A stretch of 7,259 nt of DNA from Alphaproteobacteria bacterium (GCA_020441605.1 JAGRLX010000331.1:1-7259), one strand, 5' to 3'. Positions 1 through 6,831 are shown, counted from the first letter of the stretch. Program-made: numbers and translations. The notes: generated from the sequence alone by a model not told the origin.

Positions 1-999
1 ATGCCGGTGAAGACCTATTCGGCCGGCATGCGGCAACGGGTGGCGTTCGCCATTTCGATGTCCTTGAACTTCGACTACTACCTGTTCGACGAAATCGGCG
101 CCGGTGGCGACCGCCAGTTCCGCGAAGTTGCTTCGAAAATGATCAAGGAGCGCCTGGCCACGTCGAAATTCATCATCACCTCGCACCGCCATGATGAATT
201 GATCAATCTCTGCGATGCAGGCATCGTGATCATGGGTGGCGAGTTGACCTATTTTCCCGATATCCGCGATGCGCTGGCCTTCTACGGCGAGCCGATCGAA
301 GAGTCTTCCGAAGCCAAGGGCAAGCCCGCGGCGGCGCCGAAGTCATCCAAGGCAGTCAAACCGGCACCGCCCGCTGAAGCACCTGCGCCGAAGGTCGCGG
401 CCAAAGTGAAAGCCCCGAAACCAGGGACAGCGACCAGGGCGCCACGGCCCGGCGCACTTGCTGCTGCAACGAGGCCAGCTGCCGGCGCCAACGCCGATCA
501 GGTGCTGGCTGATTTCCTGAAGCGCCGATCAACAACTGCAAAAGCCGAGGCACCCGCGGCAGAAGACAGCAAGCCCCCGCCGGCAGCCGAAGCCGTGAGG
601 AAACCTGCGCTGGCGGCCCGGCGCCAGAAAGCCCAACCACCAAAAAGCGCGGCACTCACCGCCCAGGACCTTGCAGCCATCAAGGCCAGCAGGGCCCTAG
701 AGCAGCTGCTTCAGATCATCGACGGCAAACCCACGCACGGCAGCGGCGAGGAACATCACGAGGCCATCGCCCGGACCCGCACAGCCCAGACCCAAGCCGC
801 GGCGGCAGCGGCGAGGGCGCGCATCGCCGCCGCCGCCGAATCGGCGGGCCATTCGAACCCTTCGGCACCGCCCCCGCCCCGCGGCCAACGTCCGGACGGG
901 ATCCCGGCCCGGAACCAAAATCAGGACCGTCGGCGCGCCCGCCGCGCACAGGCAGCGGCTCCGGCCGGCCGCATTGAAGCTGGAACAGATCGCCCATGA
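1..999 (+). CDS. kpsT: KpsT-like polysaccharide export ABC transporter ATPase with long Ala/Pro/Lys-rich tail (5' partial)
   Basis: This is the C-terminal part of the ATPase subunit of an ABC-2 exporter of the capsule/O-antigen class (KpsT/BexA/CtrD type), which powers glycan export across the inner membrane. The window opens inside the gene, so Walker A and Q-loop are missing and the ATG at base 1 is internal. Visible are the ABC signature YSAGMRQR (residues 6-13, the degenerate LSGGQ of this family), Walker B YYLFDE with D30/E31, a D-loop-like GAGGD, and the H-loop TSHRH with H62. The catalytic fold ends near residue 100. A tail of about 230 residues follows, rich in Ala, Pro, Lys and Arg, with short helical islands near 165-176 and 219-243. 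Ordinary KpsT proteins end soon after the fold (about 220 residues in all), so the tail is unusual. The stop overlaps the kpsE-like start (ATGA). Family is clear; tail function is unknown. Confidence 0.88.
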   Translation: MPVKTYSAGMRQRVAFAISMSLNFDYYLFDEIGAGGDRQFREVASKMIKERLATSKFIITSHRHDELINLCDAGIVIMGGELTYFPDIRDALAFYGEPIEESSEAKGKPAAAPKSSKAVKPAPPAEAPAPKVAAKVKAPKPGTATRAPRPGALAAATRPAAGANADQVLADFLKRRSTTAKAEAPAAEDSKPPPAAEAVRKPALAARRQKAQPPKSAALTAQDLAAIKASRALEQLLQIIDGKPTHGSGEEHHEAIARTRTAQTQAAAAAARARIAAAAESAGHSNPSAPPPPRGQRPDGIPARNQNQDRRRARRAQAAAPAGRIEAGTDRP

Positions 1000-2078
1000 G
1001 ACCCGGATTCCGCACCATCCTCTTCCTGTTGATCTTCGTACTTCCGCTGGTGGCGATCACCATCTACGAGCTGCGTTACGCCACCGACCGCTACCACAGC
1101 TCGGCCAAGATCCTGATCACCCAGGATACCGGCACGACCCAGAGTTTCGATCTGTCGGTGCTGGGCCTGCCCACAGCGGCCAGCAGCAAGGATGCGCTCA
1201 CGCTGGTGACCTTCATCAATTCCATCGACATGATGAAGTATCTCGATGCGCGGCTGCAACTCCGGCAGCACTACACCTCATCTGACATCGACTGGTACAC
1301 ACGCTTCCCCTCGGAGGGCTCGGAAGAGGACTTCCACGAATATCTGGGGGATTTCGTGATGGTGAACTACGAGATCGAGTCCCAGCTCATCAGCATCGAG
1401 GTCCAGGCCTTCACCCGCGAGTATGCACAGAATGTCGTCAACGCCATTCTCGAGCGCAGCCAGGAATTCGTCGACAAGCTGAATGCCCGCGTCACCCTCG
1501 AGCAAACCCAGTTCTTCGAGCGACAGCTGACGACCACAGAAGCGCGCGTGAAGGATGCCAAGAATGCGCTTCTGCGCTTCCAGCGCGAGAACCGCCTGTT
1601 CAGCACCGACACTGAAGCATCGATGGTCACCGCCAATATTGGATCGCTGGAAAAGCTGCTGCTCGACAAGCAGGGCGAACTCACCGTCAGGCTGAAGGAA
1701 CTGAATGAATCCTCGCCGGCGATTCAGCTGCTGCGCACCGAGATTGCAACGATCAAGCAACAGCTGAGCCAGGAAAAGGACCGCCTGTCTGGCGGTTCCG
1801 GCGACGCGGTGAGCGAGCTCGACGCGCAATTTCGGGAGATCCAGTTCAACCTCGAATTCGTGACCAACATCTACAAGTCGAACATGGCCCAGCTGGAGCA
1901 GGCCCGGCTCCAGGCTGTGCAAAGGCTCAAGTATCTGGTCGTGGTGACCACGCCGTCACTCGCCGATGCGTCTCTGTATCCGGATCGGCCCTATATCATC
2001 GGTACCGCCGTCATTGTGTTGCTGATGATATTCTTCGTGGTCTCGCTGCTGGCCGCCATCATCAGAGAACATGCATAG
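996..2078 (+). CDS. kpsE: KpsE-like capsule polysaccharide export inner-membrane protein (PCP/Wzz superfamily)
   Basis: The 360-residue product has the layout of the KpsE/BexC/CtrB polysaccharide co-polymerase family, which joins the inner-membrane ABC exporter to the outer-membrane channel. A cytoplasmic N-terminus leads into a membrane segment (about residues 7-24). A long periplasmic region follows with a strongly helical, coiled-coil-prone part (about 150-310, rich in Glu, Gln, Lys and Leu). A Pro-rich stretch ending in PDRP (329-332) lies just before the second membrane segment (about 334-356), and the tail is short and charged. The two end helices flanking a coiled coil plus the PDRP motif are typical of the family. 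The start overlaps the upstream stop by 4 bp and only a weak GGAA lies about 10 nt upstream, so translational coupling to the ATPase is likely (inference). Confidence 0.88.
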   Translation: MRPGFRTILFLLIFVLPLVAITIYELRYATDRYHSSAKILITQDTGTTQSFDLSVLGLPTAASSKDALTLVTFINSIDMMKYLDARLQLRQHYTSSDIDWYTRFPSEGSEEDFHEYLGDFVMVNYEIESQLISIEVQAFTREYAQNVVNAILERSQEFVDKLNARVTLEQTQFFERQLTTTEARVKDAKNALLRFQRENRLFSTDTEASMVTANIGSLEKLLLDKQGELTVRLKELNESSPAIQLLRTEIATIKQQLSQEKDRLSGGSGDAVSELDAQFREIQFNLEFVTNIYKSNMAQLEQARLQAVQRLKYLVVVTTPSLADASLYPDRPYIIGTAVIVLLMIFFVVSLLAAIIREHA

Positions 2079-2134
2079 CCACGGTTGCATGGCCTGGGCC
2101 CGGCAGATAGTTTAGCCGAAAAGGTTGATTCATC

Positions 2135-2140
2135 GGAGGA
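2135..2140 (+). promoter_or_regulatory. Shine-Dalgarno GGAGGA upstream of manC
   Basis: A perfect GGAGGA ends directly before the in-frame GTG (2141) and 15 nt before the ATG (2156). Neither distance is ideal: zero is too short for the GTG and 15 is long for the ATG. Family N-termini favour the ATG. The strong site suggests manC is translated independently of the kpsE-like gene 77 bp upstream, not by coupling. Confidence 0.55.
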
Positions 2141-2155
2141 GTGTCGAGTAGTTCC

Positions 2156-3574
2156 ATGATCGTGCCAGTTGTAGTCGCGGGCGGTAAAGGCACCAGGCTT
2201 TGGCCGGCGTCGCGTGAAGTTCTGCCAAAACCCTATGCCGCCGGCCTGAGCGGCGACAATACGTTACTTCAGGCGACCCTTCATAGGATCAACCAAATTG
2301 CCAATTGCAGCCGGCCATTGGTGGTCTGCGCGTCGGCCCACGACTTCCTTGTCCAGCAACAGGCTTCTACACCCGATGGCTGCGCCGCCGATCTGCTCCT
2401 CGAGCCGGAAGGCCGGAATACGGCACCGGCCATCTGCGCGGCGGCGCTGGCGGTCGCCCGCCGCCATGGTCCGGACGTGGCCATGCTCGTACTTCCAGCC
2501 GATCATGTCATCCGCAAAGGCGAGGCCTTTGCCGAAGCGGTGGCACGCGCCGCGGATCTGGCCCACCGCGGTTACCTCACCACCTTCGCCATCACGCCGA
2601 CCCATGCGGCGACCGGCTACGGCTATCTCCGGATCGGCGAGGCCATCGACGAGGCACAACAGCAATTCAAGCTCGCAGGCTTCGTCGAGAAGCCCGATCA
2701 CGACCGTGCCGCGCAGTTCCTGGCCAGCGGCAGCTATGCCTGGAACAGCGGCATGTTCGTTTTCCAGCCGGGCGTCATTCTGGATGCTTTCGAGCGCCTG
2801 CAACCCGAGATCCTGTCGGCGTGCCTTTCCGCATTGCCCGACGAATCGTCGGGTCCGGTGATGCGCCTCGGCGCCGAAGCCTTTGCCGCCGCACCATCCA
2901 TCTCCATCGACTACGCCATCATGGAAAAGTCCGCGGACGTGGCAACCGTTGTAGCCGATCTGGGCTGGAGCGACGTGGGCGACTGGCAGGCCATCTGGGA
3001 ACTCTCCGACCGTGATACCGATGGCAATGCCTGCCAGGGAGCCGCGGAAGCCGTGGCGAGTCAGGGATGCCTGATCCGCAGCGACGGCCCGCTGGTCGTC
3101 GGTGTCGGGCTGACCGACATCATCGCCGTCGGCACCAAGGATGCTGTAGTCGTGGCGCCCCGAAGCAAGGCCCAGGAGGTGAAGCGCGCAGTCGATCACC
3201 TCACAGCGCTGGGCCGGAGTGAGGCCACGATCGGCATCAAGGTACTTCGGCCCTGGGGCTCCTACGAGCAACTGCACATCGGACCAGGTTTCCAGGTGAA
3301 GGAACTGACCGTCAGGCCAGGGGCCAAGCTCTCGCTGCAGCGGCACAAGCACCGTGCCGAACATTGGGTCTGCATCGCCGGCGAGGGTATTGCCACGCGC
3401 GGCGACGAGCGCATTCCGTTGTCAGTCGATCAGACGGTGTATATTCCGCTTGGCGCCATCCACCGGTTGGAGAACCCCGGCCACGAGACCTTGCGCGTCA
3501 TCGAGGTCCAGCTTGGCAGCTATACCGGGGAGGACGACATCGAACGCCTGGAAGACATCTACGGCCGCGCCTGA
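2156..3574 (+). CDS. manC: Bifunctional mannose-1-phosphate guanylyltransferase / mannose-6-phosphate isomerase
   Basis: Makes GDP-mannose from mannose-1-phosphate and GTP; the C-terminal domain is of the type that interconverts fructose-6-P and mannose-6-P (ManC/AlgA/XanB family, cytosolic). From the ATG at 2156 the product has 472 residues, the usual family length. The nucleotidyltransferase domain shows GGKGTRLWPASR (9-20) with PK at 24-25, FVEKP (176-180), WNSGMF (196-201) and IDYAIMEK (251-258) followed by GWSDVGDW. The type II isomerase cupin begins at RPWG (365-368) and holds the metal-ligand set Q395, H397, H399, E402 in QRHKHRAEHW, with IPLGAIHR further on. The family's usual PKQF reads PKPY here. 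An upstream in-frame GTG at 2141 would add five residues, but it abuts the GGAGG; the ATG product begins MIVPVVVAGG as relatives do. It probably supplies GDP-mannose to the capsule pathway. Confidence 0.93.
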   Translation: MIVPVVVAGGKGTRLWPASREVLPKPYAAGLSGDNTLLQATLHRINQIANCSRPLVVCASAHDFLVQQQASTPDGCAADLLLEPEGRNTAPAICAAALAVARRHGPDVAMLVLPADHVIRKGEAFAEAVARAADLAHRGYLTTFAITPTHAATGYGYLRIGEAIDEAQQQFKLAGFVEKPDHDRAAQFLASGSYAWNSGMFVFQPGVILDAFERLQPEILSACLSALPDESSGPVMRLGAEAFAAAPSISIDYAIMEKSADVATVVADLGWSDVGDWQAIWELSDRDTDGNACQGAAEAVASQGCLIRSDGPLVVGVGLTDIIAVGTKDAVVVAPRSKAQEVKRAVDHLTALGRSEATIGIKVLRPWGSYEQLHIGPGFQVKELTVRPGAKLSLQRHKHRAEHWVCIAGEGIATRGDERIPLSVDQTVYIPLGAIHRLENPGHETLRVIEVQLGSYTGEDDIERLEDIYGRA

Positions 3575-3580
3575 GCGCAT

Positions 3581-3600
3581 GTTGGCCAATTGACGCCAAC
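3581..3600. terminator. Inverted repeat in the convergent gap after manC (weak terminator candidate)
   Basis: GTTGGC (3581-3586) and GCCAAC (3595-3600) form a perfect 6-bp stem with an 8-nt loop, starting 6 nt after the manC stop. No T-run follows on either strand, so it is a weak candidate for an intrinsic terminator. It could serve both converging transcripts, and the 84-bp gap (3575-3658) shows nothing else. Confidence 0.3.
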
Positions 3601-3658
3601 GCAGCCGCCAATCCGTCAGCACTCATGTGCAACAGGACTTCGGTGACACGCCGCCGGA

Positions 3659-4786
3659 TCAGATGAGCTTCACCGGCGACACCAGGTCGAGCCCCGGGAA
3701 GACAGTCGAGGCGATGCTCGAACGGTCAATTGCAAAGAGATCGGCGCACAGCGAGGCAAGATACATGCGGACATCCGAGGTCGGCATCAGGTCGCGATCC
3801 TCGTAGAGCGCCGAGAGCCCCGGCCAGGAGCCGAGCACCTTGCCACCTTGACCATTGGCCAGCAGGCCACCGGCGAGAATGGCGAGGCCCCCCGTGCCGT
3901 GATCAGTTCCGCCAGCTCCATTATAGCGGGCCGTGCGCCCGAATTCGCTGCACATGACAACGGCGGTTTTGGCCCAGACGGGACCCAATGCATCGCGCAG
4001 CGCCAGTAGGCTCTTGGCGAGTTCGCCCAATTGCCGGGCGAGACGGACCTTCTGCTGGATGTGGGTATCCCACCCGGCAATCGAGAAGGCGGCTATCCGC
4101 GACTCCTGGGTGAGGAACCGGCCGGCAAGCCGGGCCACTTCGGCATTGGAGACGCCCTTGTCGGTATCGTCGCCGGCCATCGACTTGCCACTGTCGGTCT
4201 CGATCCCGGTTAAGGCCCGGCTCAACTCCGCATCATCGGCATAGAGGGCTTCGAGGAACTGGTAGCTGTCGGACTTGAGGTCGGTTTCGATTTCCGGATA
4301 CCAGTTCTTAACAGGCTCCCTGCCGCTGAGCAGCATGGACTCGCCGGTTCCGATGTCGACCGCGCGGGCCTTTGGCACGAGCCCCAGCATGCGGTTGAGC
4401 CAGCCATCGTGCAGGCCGCGGTCATTGCCACCCTGCTCGAGCACGTCCTGCCCGGCGAAATGGCTGCGTTCGCGATAGGGCGTGGCGACGGCATGAACAA
4501 AACTGAGTTGCCGGTCACGAAACATCGGCTCGAGAGGTCCAAGTGCCGGGTGCATGGCGAAATGCCCGTCAAGATCGACGTTGGCATCGGCGCCAGCTTC
4601 GGGGCGGAGCGCGGCATAGGCCGGATCACCCACTGGCCGCACGACGTCCAGGCCATCCATGCCGCCCCGCAAGATGATGCAGACGAAGCGGTTGTCTCCC
4701 TCGGCCGCAGCCAGGGTGAGCCGGCCCATGAGCGGCAGAAGAGCCGTTGCTGTTGCACTTGTCAGCAGGCGCCTGCGGGTCAGCAT
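3659..4786 (-). CDS. DUF1501 family protein with twin-arginine signal peptide
   Basis: A 375-residue member of the DUF1501 family (distantly sulfatase/alkaline-phosphatase-like; substrate not established). The N-terminus TRRRLL (3-8), a hydrophobic stretch and a cleavage-like AAA near residue 28 form a Tat signal, implying folded export to the periplasm. Family landmarks are RGGMDGLD (40-47), SHFAGQD (108-114), GWDTH (238-242), EFGRT (281-285) and TDHG (294-297); the Asp/His residues in these could bind metal (inference). Two starts compete. The ATG at 4792 overlaps the upstream DUF1800 stop as ATGA but has AGGAG touching it. The ATG at 4786, chosen here, sits 6 nt from the same AGGAG. The difference is two residues. 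It is the second gene of a two-gene unit with the DUF1800 gene and is convergent with manC. Confidence 0.92.
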   Translation of the reverse strand: MLTRRRLLTSATATALLPLMGRLTLAAAEGDNRFVCIILRGGMDGLDVVRPVGDPAYAALRPEAGADANVDLDGHFAMHPALGPLEPMFRDRQLSFVHAVATPYRERSHFAGQDVLEQGGNDRGLHDGWLNRMLGLVPKARAVDIGTGESMLLSGREPVKNWYPEIETDLKSDSYQFLEALYADDAELSRALTGIETDSGKSMAGDDTDKGVSNAEVARLAGRFLTQESRIAAFSIAGWDTHIQQKVRLARQLGELAKSLLALRDALGPVWAKTAVVMCSEFGRTARYNGAGGTDHGTGGLAILAGGLLANGQGGKVLGSWPGLSALYEDRDLMPTSDVRMYLASLCADLFAIDRSSIASTVFPGLDLVSPVKLI

Positions 4787-4788
4787 GG

Positions 4789-6153
4789 TCATCTCCTGTT
4801 GAATTCGGGACTGGCCAGAACCAGCGCCATGGCTTCATCACGGTTGCTGGCAGCTTGGACGATGCGCGAAGTCCGTTCGCTCACGACCGATCCCAGCGCC
4901 CGGTCGATCAACTCGTCCGGCGTGCGCAGCGTCGAGGTGCGCACCAGCCGTGGAATGATTTGCAGCCGCCCTGCAAGGCCGGCCGGCGACAGCCACTCGC
5001 CCGCCTCTTCCGGCCAACCGGCCGGCGACAGGGCATTCCAATAGGGTTGTTGCAGAAGCCTGAGGGCACCCACAGTCAGGCCTACGCCCTTGGGCGGATC
5101 GCCGCTGGTATCGAGCCGCACCTTGGGCAGCGCAATAGCGCGCAAGGCTGCAATCAGAAAGTCGCGGTCGGTGCGCGCCTTGGCCCCGGTCCGGACCCGC
5201 GCTTCGGGAAGACTGGCGAGAGCCCGGTAGACTGCAAGCAGGTCGCCACCACTCCGGGAAAAGGCCTGGGCCACGTCGGCAATCGCATCCGGGGCGGGAT
5301 CGTCGGCAATGAAATGCCGGACGATCCGGGTGGCGACATGCTTCGCCGTCGACGGGTGCTCGGCCAGGAAGTCGAGCGCTGCATCGAAATCACCGGACGC
5401 GGCAGGGCCCCCACCGAACTTGCGGCCAAGCAAGGTCTTGCTTCCAGGTTCGGCCTGGTTTCTGCGGAACACCGCAAGTCCCGTCTTCCGCTCCACTGTC
5501 CAGCCGGTCATCAGCCGCGCGAACTCGGTGACATCCGCTTGCGTGTAGCCACCATTGACCCCCAGCGTGTGGAGTTCGAGAATCTCGCGCGCCAGGTTTT
5601 CGTTCAGTCCGCGGTTGCGCCGCCTGCCCGCCGGAGAATTGGGGCCGATCGAATTGCTCTGATTGAGATAGAGCAACATGGCCGGATGCTTGACCGCAGC
5701 CTTGAGCAGATCGGCAAAGCGCCCGCCGATATGCGGCTGCAAGGCCTCGACCTCATAGGGTCCCGTTATCACCCCGATCGGCGACTGGCGGGCGCTGACA
5801 GTGAAGTGGTTCGACCAGTAGGCGAGCAGGCGATCGACAAAGGGAAGCGGCGTCGTCACCGCCCAGATGACTCGCTTGTGGACATCCGACACAAAGGTGC
5901 GATTGTTGAAGACCGCATAGCGCATCTGCGCCTGCTTGCGGACATCGGCCTTGGCATCCTTGGTTTGACGCCGCTCGTTGAGAAGCTGGGTACGGGTCAC
6001 GAACCGCCCGGCCGAGGACGGCAGCGCAAGCCTGAGACCCGGACCGAACCCGGCCACCATCTTCACCATGCCGTCGGGCGACCAGTCCTCATCGGGCGCG
6101 GCGGGACCGAGCCCGAAACGCAACGCCACAAAATCGCGCTCTTCACCGGACAT
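4789..6153 (-). CDS. DUF1800 family protein
   Basis: A 454-residue member of the DUF1800 family, whose biochemical role is not established. Landmarks run in the expected order: an LRFGLGP start (11-17), LLAYWSNHFTVSA (109-121), a KHPAMLLYLNQSNS block (155-168), then NENLARE (184-190), LHTLGVNGGYTQ (194-205) and ARLMTGWT (212-219). Near the C-terminus come a GWPEEAGEWLS block (379-389) and the closing ASPEFNRR (447-454), which is the usual family ending. An AGAGG sits 5 nt before the ATG. No signal peptide or membrane segment is evident, unlike the DUF1501 partner. Its stop overlaps the alternative DUF1501 ATG at 4792, so the two are probably co-transcribed and translationally linked. Adjacent DUF1800 and DUF1501 genes are a recurrent bacterial arrangement, suggesting a shared function (inference). 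Confidence 0.92.
   Translation of the reverse strand: MSGEERDFVALRFGLGPAAPDEDWSPDGMVKMVAGFGPGLRLALPSSAGRFVTRTQLLNERRQTKDAKADVRKQAQMRYAVFNNRTFVSDVHKRVIWAVTTPLPFVDRLLAYWSNHFTVSARQSPIGVITGPYEVEALQPHIGGRFADLLKAAVKHPAMLLYLNQSNSIGPNSPAGRRRNRGLNENLAREILELHTLGVNGGYTQADVTEFARLMTGWTVERKTGLAVFRRNQAEPGSKTLLGRKFGGGPAASGDFDAALDFLAEHPSTAKHVATRIVRHFIADDPAPDAIADVAQAFSRSGGDLLAVYRALASLPEARVRTGAKARTDRDFLIAALRAIALPKVRLDTSGDPPKGVGLTVGALRLLQQPYWNALSPAGWPEEAGEWLSPAGLAGRLQIIPRLVRTSTLRTPDELIDRALGSVVSERTSRIVQAASNRDEAMALVLASPEFNRR
4793..4797 (-). promoter_or_regulatory. Ribosome binding site AGGAG for the DUF1501 gene
   Basis: AGGAG on the minus strand lies within the last codons of the DUF1800 gene. It has no spacer to the ATG at 4792 and a 6-nt spacer to the ATG at 4786, which makes the second ATG the better initiation site. 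Its position inside the upstream gene fits coupled translation of the pair. Confidence 0.6.
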
Positions 6154-6391
6154 GGCAACCTCTGATCACGTCTGGACCCGTCATGCGGTAAAGCATCTAG
6201 GCTGGAATTTGGACGAACTCGGGGCAGCGGCCATCCGCTTCCCAGTCGCCGAGCGACGGCAATTTGCAGAAGAGATTCGCTTCACCAGAAATGTGTGGCG
6301 GCTCATGGCCCATGCAACCGCCACGGCATTCTCGGCCGAAACCAGCACCCTGACCTTCAGTCGGATACCGGGCGGTTTGTGTTCGTCCTGC
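6154..6391. other. Non-coding gap between the small coiled-coil gene and the DUF1800 gene
   Basis: This 238-bp stretch should hold the leader and any promoter of the DUF1800/DUF1501 unit. The ribosome binding site AGAGG for DUF1800 is at 6159-6163 on the minus strand. No convincing -35/-10 pair is seen. The only clear structure is the hairpin at 6295-6324. One plus-strand frame stays open across it but is not believed to be a gene. Confidence 0.6.
6295..6324 (-). terminator. GC-rich nested hairpin downstream of the coiled-coil gene
   Basis: GTGGCGG and CCGCCAC (6295-6301 and 6318-6324) form a perfect 7-bp stem. Inside it a second CATG/CATG stem of 4 bp closes a 3-nt loop. On the minus strand it comes about 67 nt after the stop of the 71-residue gene and is followed by ACACATTT, a poor U-tract. 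It may end or attenuate transcription between that gene and DUF1800, or be a leader structure. Function is inferred from shape only. Confidence 0.35.
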
Positions 6392-6607
6392 TCAGTCGTC
6401 GGCGCCGGCCTTCTTGGCGGCCCGCTTGGCCGACAGTTTTTCGCGCAACGCCTTGCGTTCCGCCTTCAGCCTGGCAACTTCTTCGGCGAGTTCGCCAAGC
6501 CGCGTCGTAACGTAGGACAGGCGCTGCCTGTCACCCAGTTCCTTGGCCGCGCGGCCTCCAGCCTTGGACATTCCAGAACCTGCCTTCGCCTGCGGATTTC
6601 TAGCCAT
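6392..6607 (-). CDS. Small basic coiled-coil protein of unknown function
   Basis: I do not recognise this 71-residue product. A Gly/Lys/Ala-rich, probably disordered N-terminus (1-25) precedes one long helix. Leu/Val occur at 30, 33, 37, 40, 44, 47, 54 and 58, a near-perfect a/d heptad series with one polar break at R51. The end is Lys/Arg/Ala-rich and closes with two Asp. Such a shape suits a homo-oligomer or a partner-binding or nucleic-acid-associated protein (inference). The frame is open upstream to 6751, but the ATG at 6607 is chosen because AAAGGA lies 12 nt before it; an ATG at 6628 has no ribosome binding site. It is transcribed away from the secreted-protein gene and towards DUF1800. 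Coding potential is supported by the regular heptads, not by family recognition. Confidence 0.6.
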   Translation of the reverse strand: MARNPQAKAGSGMSKAGGRAAKELGDRQRLSYVTTRLGELAEEVARLKAERKALREKLSAKRAAKKAGADD

Positions 6608-6619
6608 GATATTCAATCG

Positions 6620-6625
6620 TCCTTT
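6620..6625 (-). promoter_or_regulatory. Ribosome binding site AAAGGA for the small coiled-coil gene
   Basis: AAAGGA on the minus strand lies 12 nt before the ATG at 6607. The spacing is somewhat long, but no better purine-rich site serves any other in-frame start, so it decides the start. Confidence 0.4.
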
Positions 6626-6770
6626 CATGATCTGTGTGCTGATGAATATGCCCCGCCACGCATCGTCGCGATTCATGCGCGTTTGGCAATGGCGAAGCCT
6701 ACCACGTCTGAACACTACCCCGGATATGATTCTGTCTGCAACGCCGTTCAATTCTCAGTAGCATTACTTC

Positions 6771-6798
6771 TTGCGATCTCCCACCTGCGGTTTATAGT
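6771..6798 (+). promoter_or_regulatory. Sigma-70-like promoter for the secreted-protein gene
   Basis: TTGCGA (6771-6776, four of six matches to TTGACA) and TATAGT (6793-6798, five of six matches to TATAAT) are separated by 16 bp. Transcription would start near 6805 and give a leader of about 35 nt ahead of the ATG at 6841. The rest of the 233-bp divergent region (6608-6840) shows no other clear signal. Confidence 0.5.
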
Positions 6799-6826
6799 CT
6801 CAACCGGGGCTTCAACAGCAAGGAAA

Positions 6827-6831
6827 GAGGG
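6827..6831 (+). promoter_or_regulatory. Ribosome binding site GAGGG for the secreted-protein gene
   Basis: GAGGG within a purine-rich run ends 9 nt before the ATG at 6841, which supports that start for an open frame that continues to the window edge. Confidence 0.5.

Noticed and set aside
298..960. Possible repeat array or CRISPR-like structure in the Ala/Pro/Lys-rich tail
   Set aside because: The protein is compositionally biased, but no regularly spaced exact DNA repeat is seen.
974..1285. Plus-strand frame of 103 residues across the ATPase/kpsE junction
   Set aside because: It starts at a TTG, has good third-position G/C only for a few codons, and then overlaps the clearly coding kpsE frame out of phase.
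1278..1922. Minus-strand open frame of 214 residues
   Set aside because: Antisense shadow of the kpsE-like coiled-coil region; its Leu-rich look mirrors the Gln/Glu/Lys codons of the real gene.
2264..3364. Minus-strand open frame of 366 residues
   Set aside because: Antisense to manC, which carries all catalytic motifs in order. The minus frame has no recognisable domain.
4747..6165. Plus-strand open frame of 472 residues
   Set aside because: It is the exact antisense of the DUF1800 gene, whose conserved motifs are unmistakable. Long antisense frames are expected in high-GC coding DNA.
6659..6679. Short inverted repeat CGCAT...ATGCG in the divergent region
   Set aside because: Only 5 bp with an 11-nt loop, and the flanks do not extend the stem, so it is expected by chance in such sequence.
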